From positions 25,362,157-25,426,156 of the forward strand of contig OX578282.1 in assembly GCA_951217055.1 (NCBI GenBank): DNA of 64,000 nucleotides. The letters are read 5' to 3'. The notes below the pieces were generated by a model. The model was not told where the DNA came from. It worked only from the letters and a program-made list of their open reading frames with translations, and ran no database searches. A program made the position numbers and the translations under genes. This DNA is from Gerris lacustris (taxonomy: Eukaryota > Arthropoda > Insecta > Hemiptera > Gerridae). Shown piece after piece: positions 1 to 10,234 of the stretch. The stretch's first letter is position 1. Each line of letters begins with the position of its first letter.

Positions 1-2633
1 GAACCATTAAACCTGTGGCAACTGGCTAAATTTTATATTTAGAAAAAAAAAAGTAAATTATTTAGGTATCTATTTAGATAAGTTATTATATCTATTTTAA
101 GACCAAAAAATCAAAACAAACCTTTATTTTTATTGGTTGCCTTAGCTTAGCAATAACATATCATTTTGAGGTGAATCGTGGCTGTTGGGACACTATTCGA
201 TTATATAAATGATGATTTACATAGAAAAAAAGAAAAAGTTTTCACCTTAACGGGTTTCCAGCTTAGACAGGTTTTACTATACATATGTAATGGATCACAC
301 GGGGTTGGCATGACTCTCCATTTACTGCAAAATTGGCATTCTTAACCTTCACATCAACAGCTGCCCATTTGTATCATGCAGCTGGGTGAATACCAAGCAT
401 TGGGCCCCTTGCCGGAGTTGGGAATCCATGGTATCAACGAGCATCCAGGAACAACTATATGCATCTACCATCATAATAGCCTAGTCTATGATTTAAAACA
501 TCCATCTAAATCTTAATAGTCGATACTACATTTTTAGAACAGGACAGTACTGCAAAGTTAACCTCCACATTTGTAATTGTGAGAGCAATATACTACTCTA
601 GGTGTATTTTTTTGAGAAGTGTATTGTAAAATATGAACTTTCGGATTCAAAGTGTGCACCTAATTTGTTAATTTAACAAAATGTTAAAACATGGCGTGAA
701 GAAACTTTTTTTTGGGAAAGTGGTTGGATATTATTATTACAGAGTTATTCAGAACTGCTACTTGATTAATTGAAACAAGGGTAAGTATATGATGGATCAT
801 ACATTAGTTTGTTTACTTATAGACTTAATATAGCAAAATATACCAGAGGGCGAAAAGGGCTCTAGTTGTGGAAGTAAGAGGTCATCTGCAGCAATATCCC
901 CACTGATATATCCCACTAGAGTAGTCTTAAAATTAGAATTAAGCTTTGACTGTGTATGAAAATGAAGAGAAAGCCAATGAGAGCTCAAGATTTTGGCGGG
1001 TAGAAGATCGGGCCAACTAGACAAACAGGCTAATCTGAGTGTCACTATAATGATTAAAAATTTCGCATGCCAAAATATCAAATAATGGTCAGTAATATCC
1101 CCGAAAAAAGATCGATTATGCATTGATATAAAGAAGTTAAGTCACTCCGAAGTCAAAATAAATATGTATCACGAATGATTTAAGAAACAAAATCAGGTAT
1201 AAAATCAAAATACATACTTTTATAATATGACAACAACATACTATAATATTTAGGTACCTGAGAAAGTTCTAAAAATGCACAAATCGGTCCAGATATGCAA
1301 TTGAACAAACGTATAAATTAAGCTTCCAATTTTCACAATATGATTTACAAGTTATCCTAATGTAATGACTCTAGTTCTCAACAGTTCTTCTACTTACAGA
1401 AATATAGGAGAATATTTCAATTACACAATATTAAGATTAAAAAAAATTAAACAAATAAATTAATAAACCGAACAGACTAAAAATTGAAAACGAAACGAAC
1501 TTAAAAATCTGAGATGAGAAAAATTCGTGGGAAAATTTTTCAAATTTAAAAGACCTAATTTTAGGTTATCTATCAGGTTAGCCTATGTCGTCGCTAATAA
1601 TTCATTTTAAACAAAGATTTACAAAAAACAAACACGAAAATTAAAAGTGATGTCTTTATACTAAGGTCTTAAATATATTTAAATACATTTTTTAAATTAA
1701 ACATTAATTTAGAAAAGTGGTACTTCCGTCTTAATTAGTTATAAATGTATATATGTATATATATATATATATATATTTTTTTTTTTTAAATAGTTCCTCT
1801 TTGCAAGTTGCGCTTGCGCTGTCTTATCCAGTTGAATTTGTGAACTAAAACCTTTTTCCAAAGTCATTCTATTTTCATTTTAGTCGCCATCTTTAGTTCA
1901 ATATTCAAAAACATTTTTTCGGGTTTATGTTATGTTCTTTCTATCTGAAATTATTTAAAGTCGAAAAGTCGAAAGTTCGAACAGTTCGTTGTTTGAAAGT
2001 TCCTTGATTAAATTTTTAAAATGAGTACAATTTTTGTAAATATAGTGTCTAAATATTATTTTGACTTAAACGGTAATGAATTATTGACGTATTTTTTTCC
2101 GAAATTATGCGGCTTTTTATATTCTCCATTTATTTAGTAAGTGAAAGAGATGAGTCACTAATTACTGCTAATTTTAGTCAAATTTATTTTTAGATATTTA
2201 CAAACGAAGTTCTAAAACGTAAATTGGAACTGATGAATGTTATTCTTATGGATCTTTTTATTTTAGAACTTATTAGATAGTGCTAGTAGTAGAATGGGGA
2301 GAAGGAACCTCTTGTTCGTATCTTGGTGATTGGACTCTGTTAACTATCATCGTTTATTGATCAGCCACACAGACTAATGTATCACCGAAACCGAAGAGAA
2401 TACCCGACAACCTTCACAATCTTGATTCATAGATGGCTGGTTAAAAGTAACCAATGATTTTAGGATCACGGCTCCTCTCAACTCCATCAGTGTTTGTTCA
2501 ACGGTGGCTGTTCAATTTTGATTAGTAGTCCGTAGTCCTTGTTAGTTAGATAGAGATCGAATATCCACAACAAGCTGATAAAAATTACCAGTTCCTCCAA
2601 ACTGAGTGAGTACGAGCACACAAGTAAGTAAAG
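1..2633. other. 3' flank, no gene recognised; one SINE relic
   Basis: AT-rich sequence without a supportable gene. Around 300-480 is a degraded copy of a SINE-like segment containing agctgggtga. A (TA)n/T tract lies at 1747-1787. Otherwise nothing recognised. Confidence 0.6.
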
Positions 2634-3344
2634 TACAGTGAAATCTCAACTAACAGTCAGTCACTGGATTTGATCCTTGATGGTTAAGCGAGAAAGGGGG
2701 ACATTTACAGCAAGAAGGGGCTCAAGAACTTAGTCAAACCAAAAGTTAAAAATATCTTAGCTCATCCAGGCACTTTTTTGTGAGTAATTATATACTACGT
2801 TTCCATGATGTTTAAATACAGATTGAATACGGGTAGAATACAGTTTTTGGATCCATGGAAACCTAGATTCAAAACGGATTAAGTATGATCCCGATACAAT
2901 TCACTAAATTCTGGGATCTAAGTTGCATGGAAACACTTAACTGGATCCTGACATGCGCAGAGCGAACCTAGCGTATTTCTGTAGAAACTGTAGTCAAATC
3001 TGTCAAAATACGTAATAAAAAGCATGGTTATAAAAGATGAAGGTTACAAAATTTTTACAAAACGAAAGTAACCAAGAAAAAGTTGTTTTTTTTATTTTGT
3101 ATTGAATACGGATTTACACCACTCTTGGAAACACCTAACTTATTAAATCCCAAATCAGGATTCAATCCTATTTTTAACACATGGAAACGATAGTATTGGT
3201 AGTGCCTTCATGTTCATTCACTGGGTGAGTTGGGGGTAGTGGGGGAATGTGAAGTGTCGAACGAAGTGGGGTGCTTTCACAGGCCAGATGGTTAAGTGAG
3301 TGGCAGTGAATCAGGATACGGATAAACGGTGATTCACTGTAGTT
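2634..3344. mobile_element. Pogo-like MITE split by another MITE
   Basis: The outer ends start and finish tacagtgaaatc / gattcactgta, an imperfect inverted repeat on TA, as in pogo/Tc1-type elements. The motif gatggttaagtgag near the right end has a partner (gatggttaagcgag) near the left end. A second element (2794-3195) sits between the halves. No transposase is visible. Confidence 0.55.
2794..3195. mobile_element. Short MITE with ctacgtttccatg termini
   Basis: Begins actacgtttccatg and ends catggaaacgatagt, an inverted repeat with one extra base. The motif tggaaac recurs inside (near 2856, 2927, 3126). It is noncoding and lies inside the 2634-3344 element, so it is the younger insertion. 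Confidence 0.55.
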
Positions 3345-3350
3345 ATTTTT

Positions 3351-4225
3351 GCTTCCGAGCTTACCAAAGGTAAGGAAAGCTATGTGATCGTTTATAATTT
3401 TTTTTTTTTATCTCTGATTTCAAAAATTCGAAGCTAGAAATAGGTATTAGACATCAGGGAACATTTTTGGTCCTCTGTCGGTCTGACCGTTGTTCAATTG
3501 TTGCGAACAAAGATATCTCAAAAACTATTTGTCCGATTAAAATAAAATTTTGATGGCAGGTCATAATTAGCCTATTGTTAATTCCATTTAAGTTTCGACC
3601 TTCTGTGTCCAACATGTGCAGAAACATTTATTTATTTACACCTTTGTGTTCAAAAATACTTATCTGATTTTTAAGAAGATTGGATGGTTCTTCGAAAGTA
3701 GCCCATAGATATCCCCAGAATAATATAAAATGTATTTTTCATTAAATAGTTATACTAAATTTGAGAGAGCCGGCTTGGCCGTGTGGATTAAATTACTTTC
3801 CACTTCTGCTCGGTCATCACTGAATCAAGAGCGGTACGAGGTCGTGGGTTCGATCCCTCCCTGTGATGCTCTGATTTATATGGCTCACTAATGATCACAT
3901 CATACTCGCTTGGGGGGTACAATGTACAGAGGTATTATGTGTGAAGTGGCTGGAACTCTCTACCATGGGTATAGTTAAATGGGCCTAAAAAATGGCCTAA
4001 TTGCTAGGTTCAAACAAGTGGTTCGTCCTACCCATTTAGTACTAGTACTAGGACCTTACTACTACTACTAATACTAAATTGATACTTTTATTCATGTAAG
4101 ATTTTTAAAGAAAGGGGAAAATGAAATAAATTAGACAATAATTTATTTTAAAAAGTATAATAATATTAAAGTATACGTCATAGGAGCAAGGAAGCTGTTT
4201 GGCATACTGATTGATGGACTATTCT
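3351..4225 (+). repeat. R1 repeat copy, split by a SINE
   Basis: Head gcttccgagcttacc, the shared tcaaaaactatttgtccgat block, and the tail segment (ggaagctgtttggcat) at about 4178-4225. The copy is interrupted at 3762-4070 by a SINE, and the two parts match the order seen in the uninterrupted copy at 45321. Confidence 0.75.
3762..4070 (+). mobile_element. tRNA-derived SINE with 10-bp target-site duplication
   Basis: The head is tRNA-like, with an A-box-like ttggccgtgtgg near 3777 and a clear B box ggttcgatccc at 3847-3857. The body has no tRNA relation and the 3' tail is (act)n. The 10-bp sequence atactaaatt occurs directly before (3752-3761) and after (4071-4080), as expected for LINE-driven retroposition. 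The A-to-B distance suggests a tRNA with a long variable arm (Ser/Leu type), which is inference. Confidence 0.8.
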
Positions 4226-4229
4226 TATC

Positions 4230-5095
4230 AGCTCTCAGATAAAAGATCTGACCCTCTTGGCAATGCGCAGTCCCAACTATGAACAACCAATGGGTTCTGT
4301 TGTTCCCCTGCCTTTTCCGCCTCGATCCCAATCTTCGGGATATCTCTTATGGTGGTTATATAGAGGGTAACCCGTATTGTTTAAAAAAACAAAAAATATA
4401 ATTTTGCTTGTTTGAGTTTTAATTACTGCTTTTAGTGTAAAATAGTAAAACTGATAAAATTTAGTGAGATCTAATCCAATCTCTTGTGGGGTCTGTTTAC
4501 CTATCGGTAAGAGAGAGTTCTCTTTAGTCAGAATTGCTTTTCCTCTTGCGTTTATAAATCACAAGCAGATATTATATGTATCCACTGTAGCAAAGTCTAC
4601 ACTGGAGACACAGTTCTACTGCTACAGTTACTAATTTAATATATAACAATTAAAAAAATGCAATAGAATGTAAAATTATTCTATTTATTGGTAGTTTATA
4701 ATTAATATACGCCTCATGAAGCATTCATGAAAGCAATAAATCTGTTTCAGACAGTTCTTAATCTCTTCCCTGACTGCCTATACAATAAAAATTGTATAGT
4801 GAGATTAGGACAACTCCTTACGTAATGAGGCACTGCTCTTACCTGATACCAAAGACAGACAATGCTTGCCTTCTCCTTCTTAACTGTAAACATTTTAAAT
4901 AAAGTATTTGGCGGAATGCCGAATTCTCGAAAGAAGAGGAAACAATGATATGCGACTGTCCTGTATGACATGCGAGAACTCTACTACTCTACTAATGTAT
5001 GCTATTGTCAGGGTCAGGTGTAGGACTGATAAGCGTGCGGGAGAAGGGAGAGCCCTCCGGCTCTGATCATGTAAGCACCTGTGAACTTCTAGTTA
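4230..5095. other. No gene recognised
   Basis: AT-rich; short ORFs on the minus strand show no protein family. Nothing recognised. Confidence 0.5.
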
Positions 5096-5635
5096 TACAG
5101 GGGATGGAATCAAAACTTTGACTTATAGAGGTTGTCCATGGTTCCAAAAACAAAATAAATTTGTCTAATCGAGGTTTTTATTTTAAAATATTTGACTTAT
5201 AGAGGTAATAATAAAGGCAAACTGAAGTCTTGCTTGAGCTTTGGTCGAGTTCACATCAGCTCTCTCTTTTAATGTGTTTTTCTTATAGTTTAAAAGGTTT
5301 TTTGTGGACTTAATTTGGATAATTTTGTGCAGAAAAATTTTCTCTTCAAAATAGTGTTAAGTTTATTTAGTTTTGAAGTGCTATTATGAATTAAACTGGA
5401 ATTCTAATCGAGGTATTTAATTCAATTATTTCCTTTGATAAAATATAAGATAAGGTGTTGTATAGATGTCGTAGTGGTCCAAGGTCACTCTTGTTACCGT
5501 TTAGTAAGGAGATAATCTTTATCTTTGATCCTAGTCTTATCTACTCACATATTCGACTGTAAACAACAACAATACATATCATATTATTATTTATTTTTAA
5601 TTTTTCCTAAATAAAAGAAAAATAATAACAATCGT

Positions 5636-6598
5636 TTGGAAACCTTTCTAACTTTTATGCCAGGAAAGGGGATAAAAGACTTCTTCCCAGCTAGTTCAGC
5701 AAAAAATTCTCCTAAGAGGCCCAGAAGCTCTCCAGAAACTGAGTCTAGGAAGAAGCCCCAGGTAGCCCTGTCCGGTATGAGTAATAGTCGCCCTTTGCAA
5801 GAGATCAAAATGGACACTCTAATGCAAGAAATGTCAAAATTACTTGACAATAAATTAGGTATTTTTAAAGAAGAAATTAAGCCATTTTTAGAAGAAATTT
5901 CGATTCTAAAACAAGAAAACAACCAATTGCGGAAAGAATTACAGGTTTTAAAAGATGAACAGATACACATTAATAACCAATTTGAATTTATAGAAATGCG
6001 GTCCAGATCTTTAAACCTTATATTTCATGGGCTTAAGTCAGTATCTGATACGGATGTAGAAAAGTGTGTGTCTAAATTTTGTCAAGAGATTTTGCAGGTA
6101 GAGTTAAACTTTGACTTTATCTCAGTTATTCCTCTAGGGCCACCCTCTAAAAATGACAAACCATTGTTGGTAACGTTTTTACGCCAAAAGGATAAAGCAC
6201 GAGTACTCGGGGCTTCTAAAATACTAAATAACACAGGCTACTACATCACCCAGGACTTTCCGCAGACCGTAAGGTTGAAAAGAAAAAAACTTCTGCTCCT
6301 TCGTAAGGAATTACATCGATTAAACCCCAACTTAAAATCTTTAATACGATCAGATTATTTGCAAGTGCAGGGTAGCCGGTTTCATTGGTGCTTAAGATCA
6401 GGCCTCCGCCATAATAATGAGAATGGCTTGGAAAAATTGAATCAATTAATTAACTATGATCTGTCTCATTTTATTGACATGTTGGTTATGGATACTTTGC
6501 CCAGGGATTACTTCTCTACGTCTGCAATCAAGATTACTGAGCCCCACCTGCCTCATCACCAGTCTACTTCAATAAATGTCATAGACAATAACTCTTGA
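5636..6598 (+). CDS. LINE ORF1 protein (coiled coil + RRM-like)
   Basis: A 320-residue RNA-binding/chaperone-type ORF1p. The N-terminus MPGKGIKDFFPASS (from the second Met, 5657) contains G-x-x-I-x-x-F-F, close to a PCNA-interacting (PIP) box, followed by a basic KRPRS. Residues about 55-125 form a heptad-rich coiled coil (ISILKQENNQLRKELQVLKD). Residues about 130-215 look like the L1-type RRM (LNLIFHGLKSVSD, LLVTFLRQKDKARVL), then a basic C-terminal domain (RLKRKKLLLLRKEL). It ends at TGA 6596-6598, and ORF2 continues in the same frame directly after. The first Met (5636) may not be the used start. Confidence 0.85.
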   Translation: METFLTFMPGKGIKDFFPASSAKNSPKRPRSSPETESRKKPQVALSGMSNSRPLQEIKMDTLMQEMSKLLDNKLGIFKEEIKPFLEEISILKQENNQLRKELQVLKDEQIHINNQFEFIEMRSRSLNLIFHGLKSVSDTDVEKCVSKFCQEILQVELNFDFISVIPLGPPSKNDKPLLVTFLRQKDKARVLGASKILNNTGYYITQDFPQTVRLKRKKLLLLRKELHRLNPNLKSLIRSDYLQVQGSRFHWCLRSGLRHNNENGLEKLNQLINYDLSHFIDMLVMDTLPRDYFSTSAIKITEPHLPHHQSTSINVIDNNS

Positions 6599-9500
6599 AA
6601 TTCAGCTGTCTGCCGGAATAATTTTATTTTTAAAAGTATTAATATAATTTCTTATAATGTATCAGGTTTAAAATCTAAAGTTAACAATGAAGAATTTTTT
6701 GATTTTTTATTTTTCTATGATGTTATTATTTTACTAGAAACTTTTGTACTTCAAAAAGATTACACTACTTATGAAAAATATTTTAAAGATTATAAAATTA
6801 GGTGGGTCCCTGCAAAAAAATACTTTTCTAAAGGTCGTGCATGTGGTGGTATTTTAATGGCCATAAAATCGTCCGTTTTTCCATGTTGCTGTTTCTCTAC
6901 GATAGGAGACTGGACTGTTTTAAAATTTAATTCTAACGATTTATTGTTTACCATTGTTCCGGTGTACTTAAATGGCAGCTCTTCTTCTCTCTGGTATCAA
7001 GACTTTACAGCCCTCAGTGACTTCATTATTAACAAATTAAAAAGTAATCTTATTCTTTTGGGTGATTTTAATGTTCGTATAGGTGAGTCCCAAGAATTAC
7101 CAGAAGGTCTACATTTAGATAATGAGTTCTGCAGTCATATAAGGAGGTCTAGGGACAAAACTCTTAATCGCAAAGGTTCTGAGCTCATAAATATGTGTGA
7201 TAACGAGGGTCTTGTTGTTCTGAATGGAAGGTTCAAAGGCGATGAACAAGGTGAGTACACATTTGTAGGAGGAAACGGCAATTCTGTCAATGATATCTGC
7301 TGTGTCTCATGGGAATGTCTTTATAGTATAAGCAAGTTCACAGTCATCAGTCAATTGTTTTCTGATCATCTTCCTATTGTTCTTAGCATAGATCTACCAG
7401 GGTCAAATAAGCATTTAGAACCTACTTCAAGTCAGCTACCCCAGCTTTTTTGGAACCAAGCCCTGAAAGAAACCTACTCACAAAACCTGTTTTATTTGAC
7501 CAACAGTACGGAGGAAAGGCCTCTTGACAGTCAATCAGCAGTAGGACAGTTAACTAAGCTAATAGAATCAGCTTGGCCTTCTAAACCCAATTCAACGTCT
7601 TACATCAAGTCATACCGTAAGAAACCATGGTTCGATTTCAAATGTATTCGACTTAGAAATAGAGCTTTTGCACTTTTAAATTTACTCCGCCGAACTAACT
7701 CAGATATAGTAAGAAAAGCATTTTGGGAAGCTAATACAAAGTTTAAAGAATTATGTGCCGAAAATAAGAAAGTCTATTATAATACGATTAATAATAAACT
7801 ACGTACCGTACAAGATTCCAAAACGTTTTGGCAGTTAGTTAATCAGTTAAAAAATCTCAGCTCTAATTCTAGTAATCAAATTAGTCTCGCATCCTTTTCT
7901 CATTACTTTCAGGTATTGTTAAACCCCCCACCTCATCCAACTCCGACTCTTTATGCCGAACCTCTCATATTGTGTGATTACTTTGACCAACCCTTCACTC
8001 ACGAGGAATTACACCAGGTTATTTCCAGTTTAAAAAATAATAAGTCAGCAGGGATAGATCGAATTCCTTATGAATTTTACAAATATGCACCCCACATTTT
8101 TTTGGAAAAACTCCTATTACTCTACAATAGAATTTATGAATCCTGTGAATTACCTATCTCTTTTGCTAGTTCAATAATTTACCCATTACATAAGAAAGGA
8201 GATCGAAGTGTTGTCTCTAACTATCGTGGTATTTCATGTATAGATGCGATCGCAAAAATATTTTCAACTTTGCTTTCTACAAGGATTACAAACTTTCTTG
8301 AAAATAATAAGCTGTTAAGTGAGTGCCAGGCAGGATTCCGACGGCAATATTCTACTGTTGACAACCTTTTCGTTCTTACTAACTTAATTAATCTTACTCT
8401 TGCTAAACCTAGGAAAAAGCTATACTGTTTTTTTATAGATTTTAAAGCAGCTTTCGACAATGTTCACAGGCATTCTCTTACTTTAAAATTATATAATTTA
8501 GGCGTTTCAACAAAGTTTGTTAAAATTCTACAGGCATTATTCTCCAATTCAGTGTCTGCAGTTCGAGGAAAAAACGGAGTTTCTGATTTTTTTTCTGTGG
8601 ACAGTGGACTCAGACAAGGTTGTCCAATCAGCCCAATTTTATTTTCACTCTATCTTAACGACTTGCCTGCACTTTTAGAGGGTGGTGTTCGGGTCGGTAC
8701 AACTAGGATCAATATTCTACTCTACTGTGATGACATAGTTCTGATTAGTGACAACCCTGTCTCCTTACAAAGAAATATAAACATAGTTGCTAATTATTGT
8801 AGTCAGTGGGGTCTCTCATTAAACCTTCAAAAGTCAAAGATAGTTGTATTTAGAAGAGGAGGTAAACTTGGTTCCTCAGAACGGTGGTTTTACAACGGCA
8901 CAAAAATTGAGGTTGTTAATCGCTACAAGTATTTAGGTGTAGTTTTGACTTCTAGGTTATCCCTCCATGAGCATCTAAAAGAACAGGTTGCTGCTGCAAA
9001 ACAAGGACTAAATTCAGTTTGGGGTAGTTTTATTTCTAATCAAGAGGTCCCTCTTGGCTCAAAATTTCGAATATTTAATGCTGTCTCTAGAGCCATAACG
9101 TGTTACGCTGCTCAAGTTTGGGGTAGTTCTAGGTATGAAGTTTTAGAAAAATTTCAAAGGTTTTTTATTTGGAAACTCTTCTCTCTTCCACAGTCTACTC
9201 CTGCTTACATGCTTCATATTGAGACGTCTACAGACCCTTTATTTTTGTATACCTTGAAACTGCATGCAGATTACTGTACCTCAGTAATGGAACTTCCACC
9301 ACATCGTTACCCTAGAATAATTGCTGAGGAGATTATAGCTAAAAACATATCATGGTTCAAAACGTGGAACGAACTATGCCAGGAGTACAGTACAGCTTTT
9401 CAACTAACCCTAGAAAATAAAGCCTTGTGGAGAGCCCAGTTTAGCACGTTAATTGCCCGAATGAAATCAAGTATGATAGAAGCGTATGTAAACCAAGCAA

Positions 9501-9889
9501 AGGAATCTAACAGGTTTTTATTATTTCGAACTTTAGTCGAAAAGTCTGACTATGGTAGGTTTTTTAGTCCGACCTCAAGCGTTAATATATCTTTTGCTGA
9601 CTTGAAACTTTTGTTTAAGTTAAGAGGTGAATTACTGCATCTAAAGTCTGTACCTTGGCTTGATAAGGATCCTGATGAAATGGAGTGTTCAATGTGTTAT
9701 AGAGGTGTTGAGGAAAATCTTTTACATTTTCTTTCAGAGTGCCCAGCCTATGCTTCACTCCGTCTTAAATACTTTGGCTCTTCTACAGTCCAAGGTTATG
9801 ACATTACCGATTTAATAATAAGTAGCAACTTTCAACCAGTTATAAAATTCACAAAAGAAGCCCTGTCTCTTTCTAGCCGAACATTATAA
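6599..9889 (+). CDS. LINE ORF2 protein: APE endonuclease + reverse transcriptase
   Basis: The frame is open from right after the ORF1 TGA to TAA 9887-9889 (1096 codons). The first in-frame ATG is only at 6857. The endonuclease starts upstream of it, with INIISYNVSGLKSK (catalytic Asn) and IILLETF (catalytic Glu). It continues with LLGDFNVRIG, SVNDICCVS and FSDHLPIVLSI. The RT has LKNNKSAGIDRIPYEFYK, FFIDFKAAFDNV, SGLRQGCPISPILFSLYLND, ILLYCDDIVLIS and YKYLGVVLT. A C-terminal zinc motif C-x2-C-x8-H-x4-C (CSMCYRGVEENLLHFLSEC) follows. All catalytic positions look intact. The translation start is unresolved: readthrough, reinitiation or a non-AUG start. Confidence 0.9.
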   Translation, partial: NSAVCRNNFIFKSINIISYNVSGLKSKVNNEEFFDFLFFYDVIILLETFVLQKDYTTYEKYFKDYKIRWVPAKKYFSKGRACGGILMAIKSSVFPCCCFSTIGDWTVLKFNSNDLLFTIVPVYLNGSSSSLWYQDFTALSDFIINKLKSNLILLGDFNVRIGESQELPEGLHLDNEFCSHIRRSRDKTLNRKGSELINMCDNEGLVVLNGRFKGDEQGEYTFVGGNGNSVNDICCVSWECLYSISKFTVISQLFSDHLPIVLSIDLPGSNKHLEPTSSQLPQLFWNQALKETYSQNLFYLTNSTEERPLDSQSAVGQLTKLIESAWPSKPNSTSYIKSYRKKPWFDFKCIRLRNRAFALLNLLRRTNSDIVRKAFWEANTKFKELCAENKKVYYNTINNKLRTVQDSKTFWQLVNQLKNLSSNSSNQISLASFSHYFQVLLNPPPHPTPTLYAEPLILCDYFDQPFTHEELHQVISSLKNNKSAGIDRIPYEFYKYAPHIFLEKLLLLYNRIYESCELPISFASSIIYPLHKKGDRSVVSNYRGISCIDAIAKIFSTLLSTRITNFLENNKLLSECQAGFRRQYSTVDNLFVLTNLINLTLAKPRKKLYCFFIDFKAAFDNVHRHSLTLKLYNLGVSTKFVKILQALFSNSVSAVRGKNGVSDFFSVDSGLRQGCPISPILFSLYLNDLPALLEGGVRVGTTRINILLYCDDIVLISDNPVSLQRNINIVANYCSQWGLSLNLQKSKIVVFRRGGKLGSSERWFYNGTKIEVVNRYKYLGVVLTSRLSLHEHLKEQVAAAKQGLNSVWGSFISNQEVPLGSKFRIFNAVSRAITCYAAQVWGSSRYEVLEKFQRFFIWKLFSLPQSTPAYMLHIETSTDPLFLYTLKLHADYCTSVMELPPHRYPRIIAEEIIAKNISWFKTWNELCQEYSTAFQLTLENKALWRAQFSTLIARMKSSMIEAYVNQAKESNRFLLFRTLVEKSDYGRFFSPTSSVNISFADLKLLFKLRGELLHLKSVPWLDKDPDEMECSMCYRGVEENLLHFLSECPAYASLRLKYFGSSTVQGYDITDLIISSNFQPVIKFTKEALSLSSRTL

Positions 9890-10234
9890 CATTTAGTTGT
9901 ATAAGCAATTTTTGTATTATATAGTAAATATTAGTAATCTATTATCTTATCTTAATTTGAATCATTAATAATTTAATTAATTTTTTAAATTTTATTTTTT
10001 TGTAACATTTCTTTTTTTGTAATGCAAGCTCTCCGGCAGACGGCTTTGCCTTGCCGTAATTACTTTTATACCTTTCATTTACTTATGTAATTTATTAAAA
10101 TAAAAGTATTTTGAATTGAAATTGAAATAAAGGCAAACACTATAGGGAAATGAAGGGGATGAAAAAAAAAAAAAAAAATCAAGTTATCAAGGAATTTGAG
10201 TTATTGAGGTTCAAGTTATCGAGAGTCGACTGTA

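Larger units (their letters stand above)
5223..10125 (+). mobile_element. Full-length non-LTR retrotransposon (CR1/L2-Jockey group)
   Basis: A 13-bp direct repeat aataaaggcaaac at 5210-5222 and 10126-10138 defines the insertion. The element has a 413-bp 5' UTR, ORF1 (5636-6598), ORF2 (to 9889), and a 236-bp 3' UTR ending in a short ttgaa-type tail (ttttgaattgaaattga). The complete ends and open frames suggest a recent copy. The group is inferred from an APE endonuclease, an RT with YCDD and a C-terminal CCHC, plus a coiled-coil/RRM ORF1; the exact clade (for example Kiri, Daphne, L2) is not decided. Confidence 0.88.
5096..10234. mobile_element. Pogo-like element split by the LINE
   Basis: Flanks of the LINE carry the motifs gacttatagaggt (twice on the left) and ttattgaggttcaagttatc on the right, ending agtcgactgta. 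The same kind of cgtgttatcgaggt repeats occur in the MITE at 20242-20650. The left end (tacaggggatgg) is degraded, so the left border is uncertain. Confidence 0.45.

Noticed and set aside
797..1123. 108-codon ORF, minus strand
   Set aside because: A TDHYLIF string recalls the endonuclease SDH motif, but no other LINE motif supports it; too short and low complexity.
3769..3860. tRNA gene
   Set aside because: The B box is good but the acceptor arms do not pair, the sequence continues into a SINE body, and a target-site duplication surrounds the whole unit.
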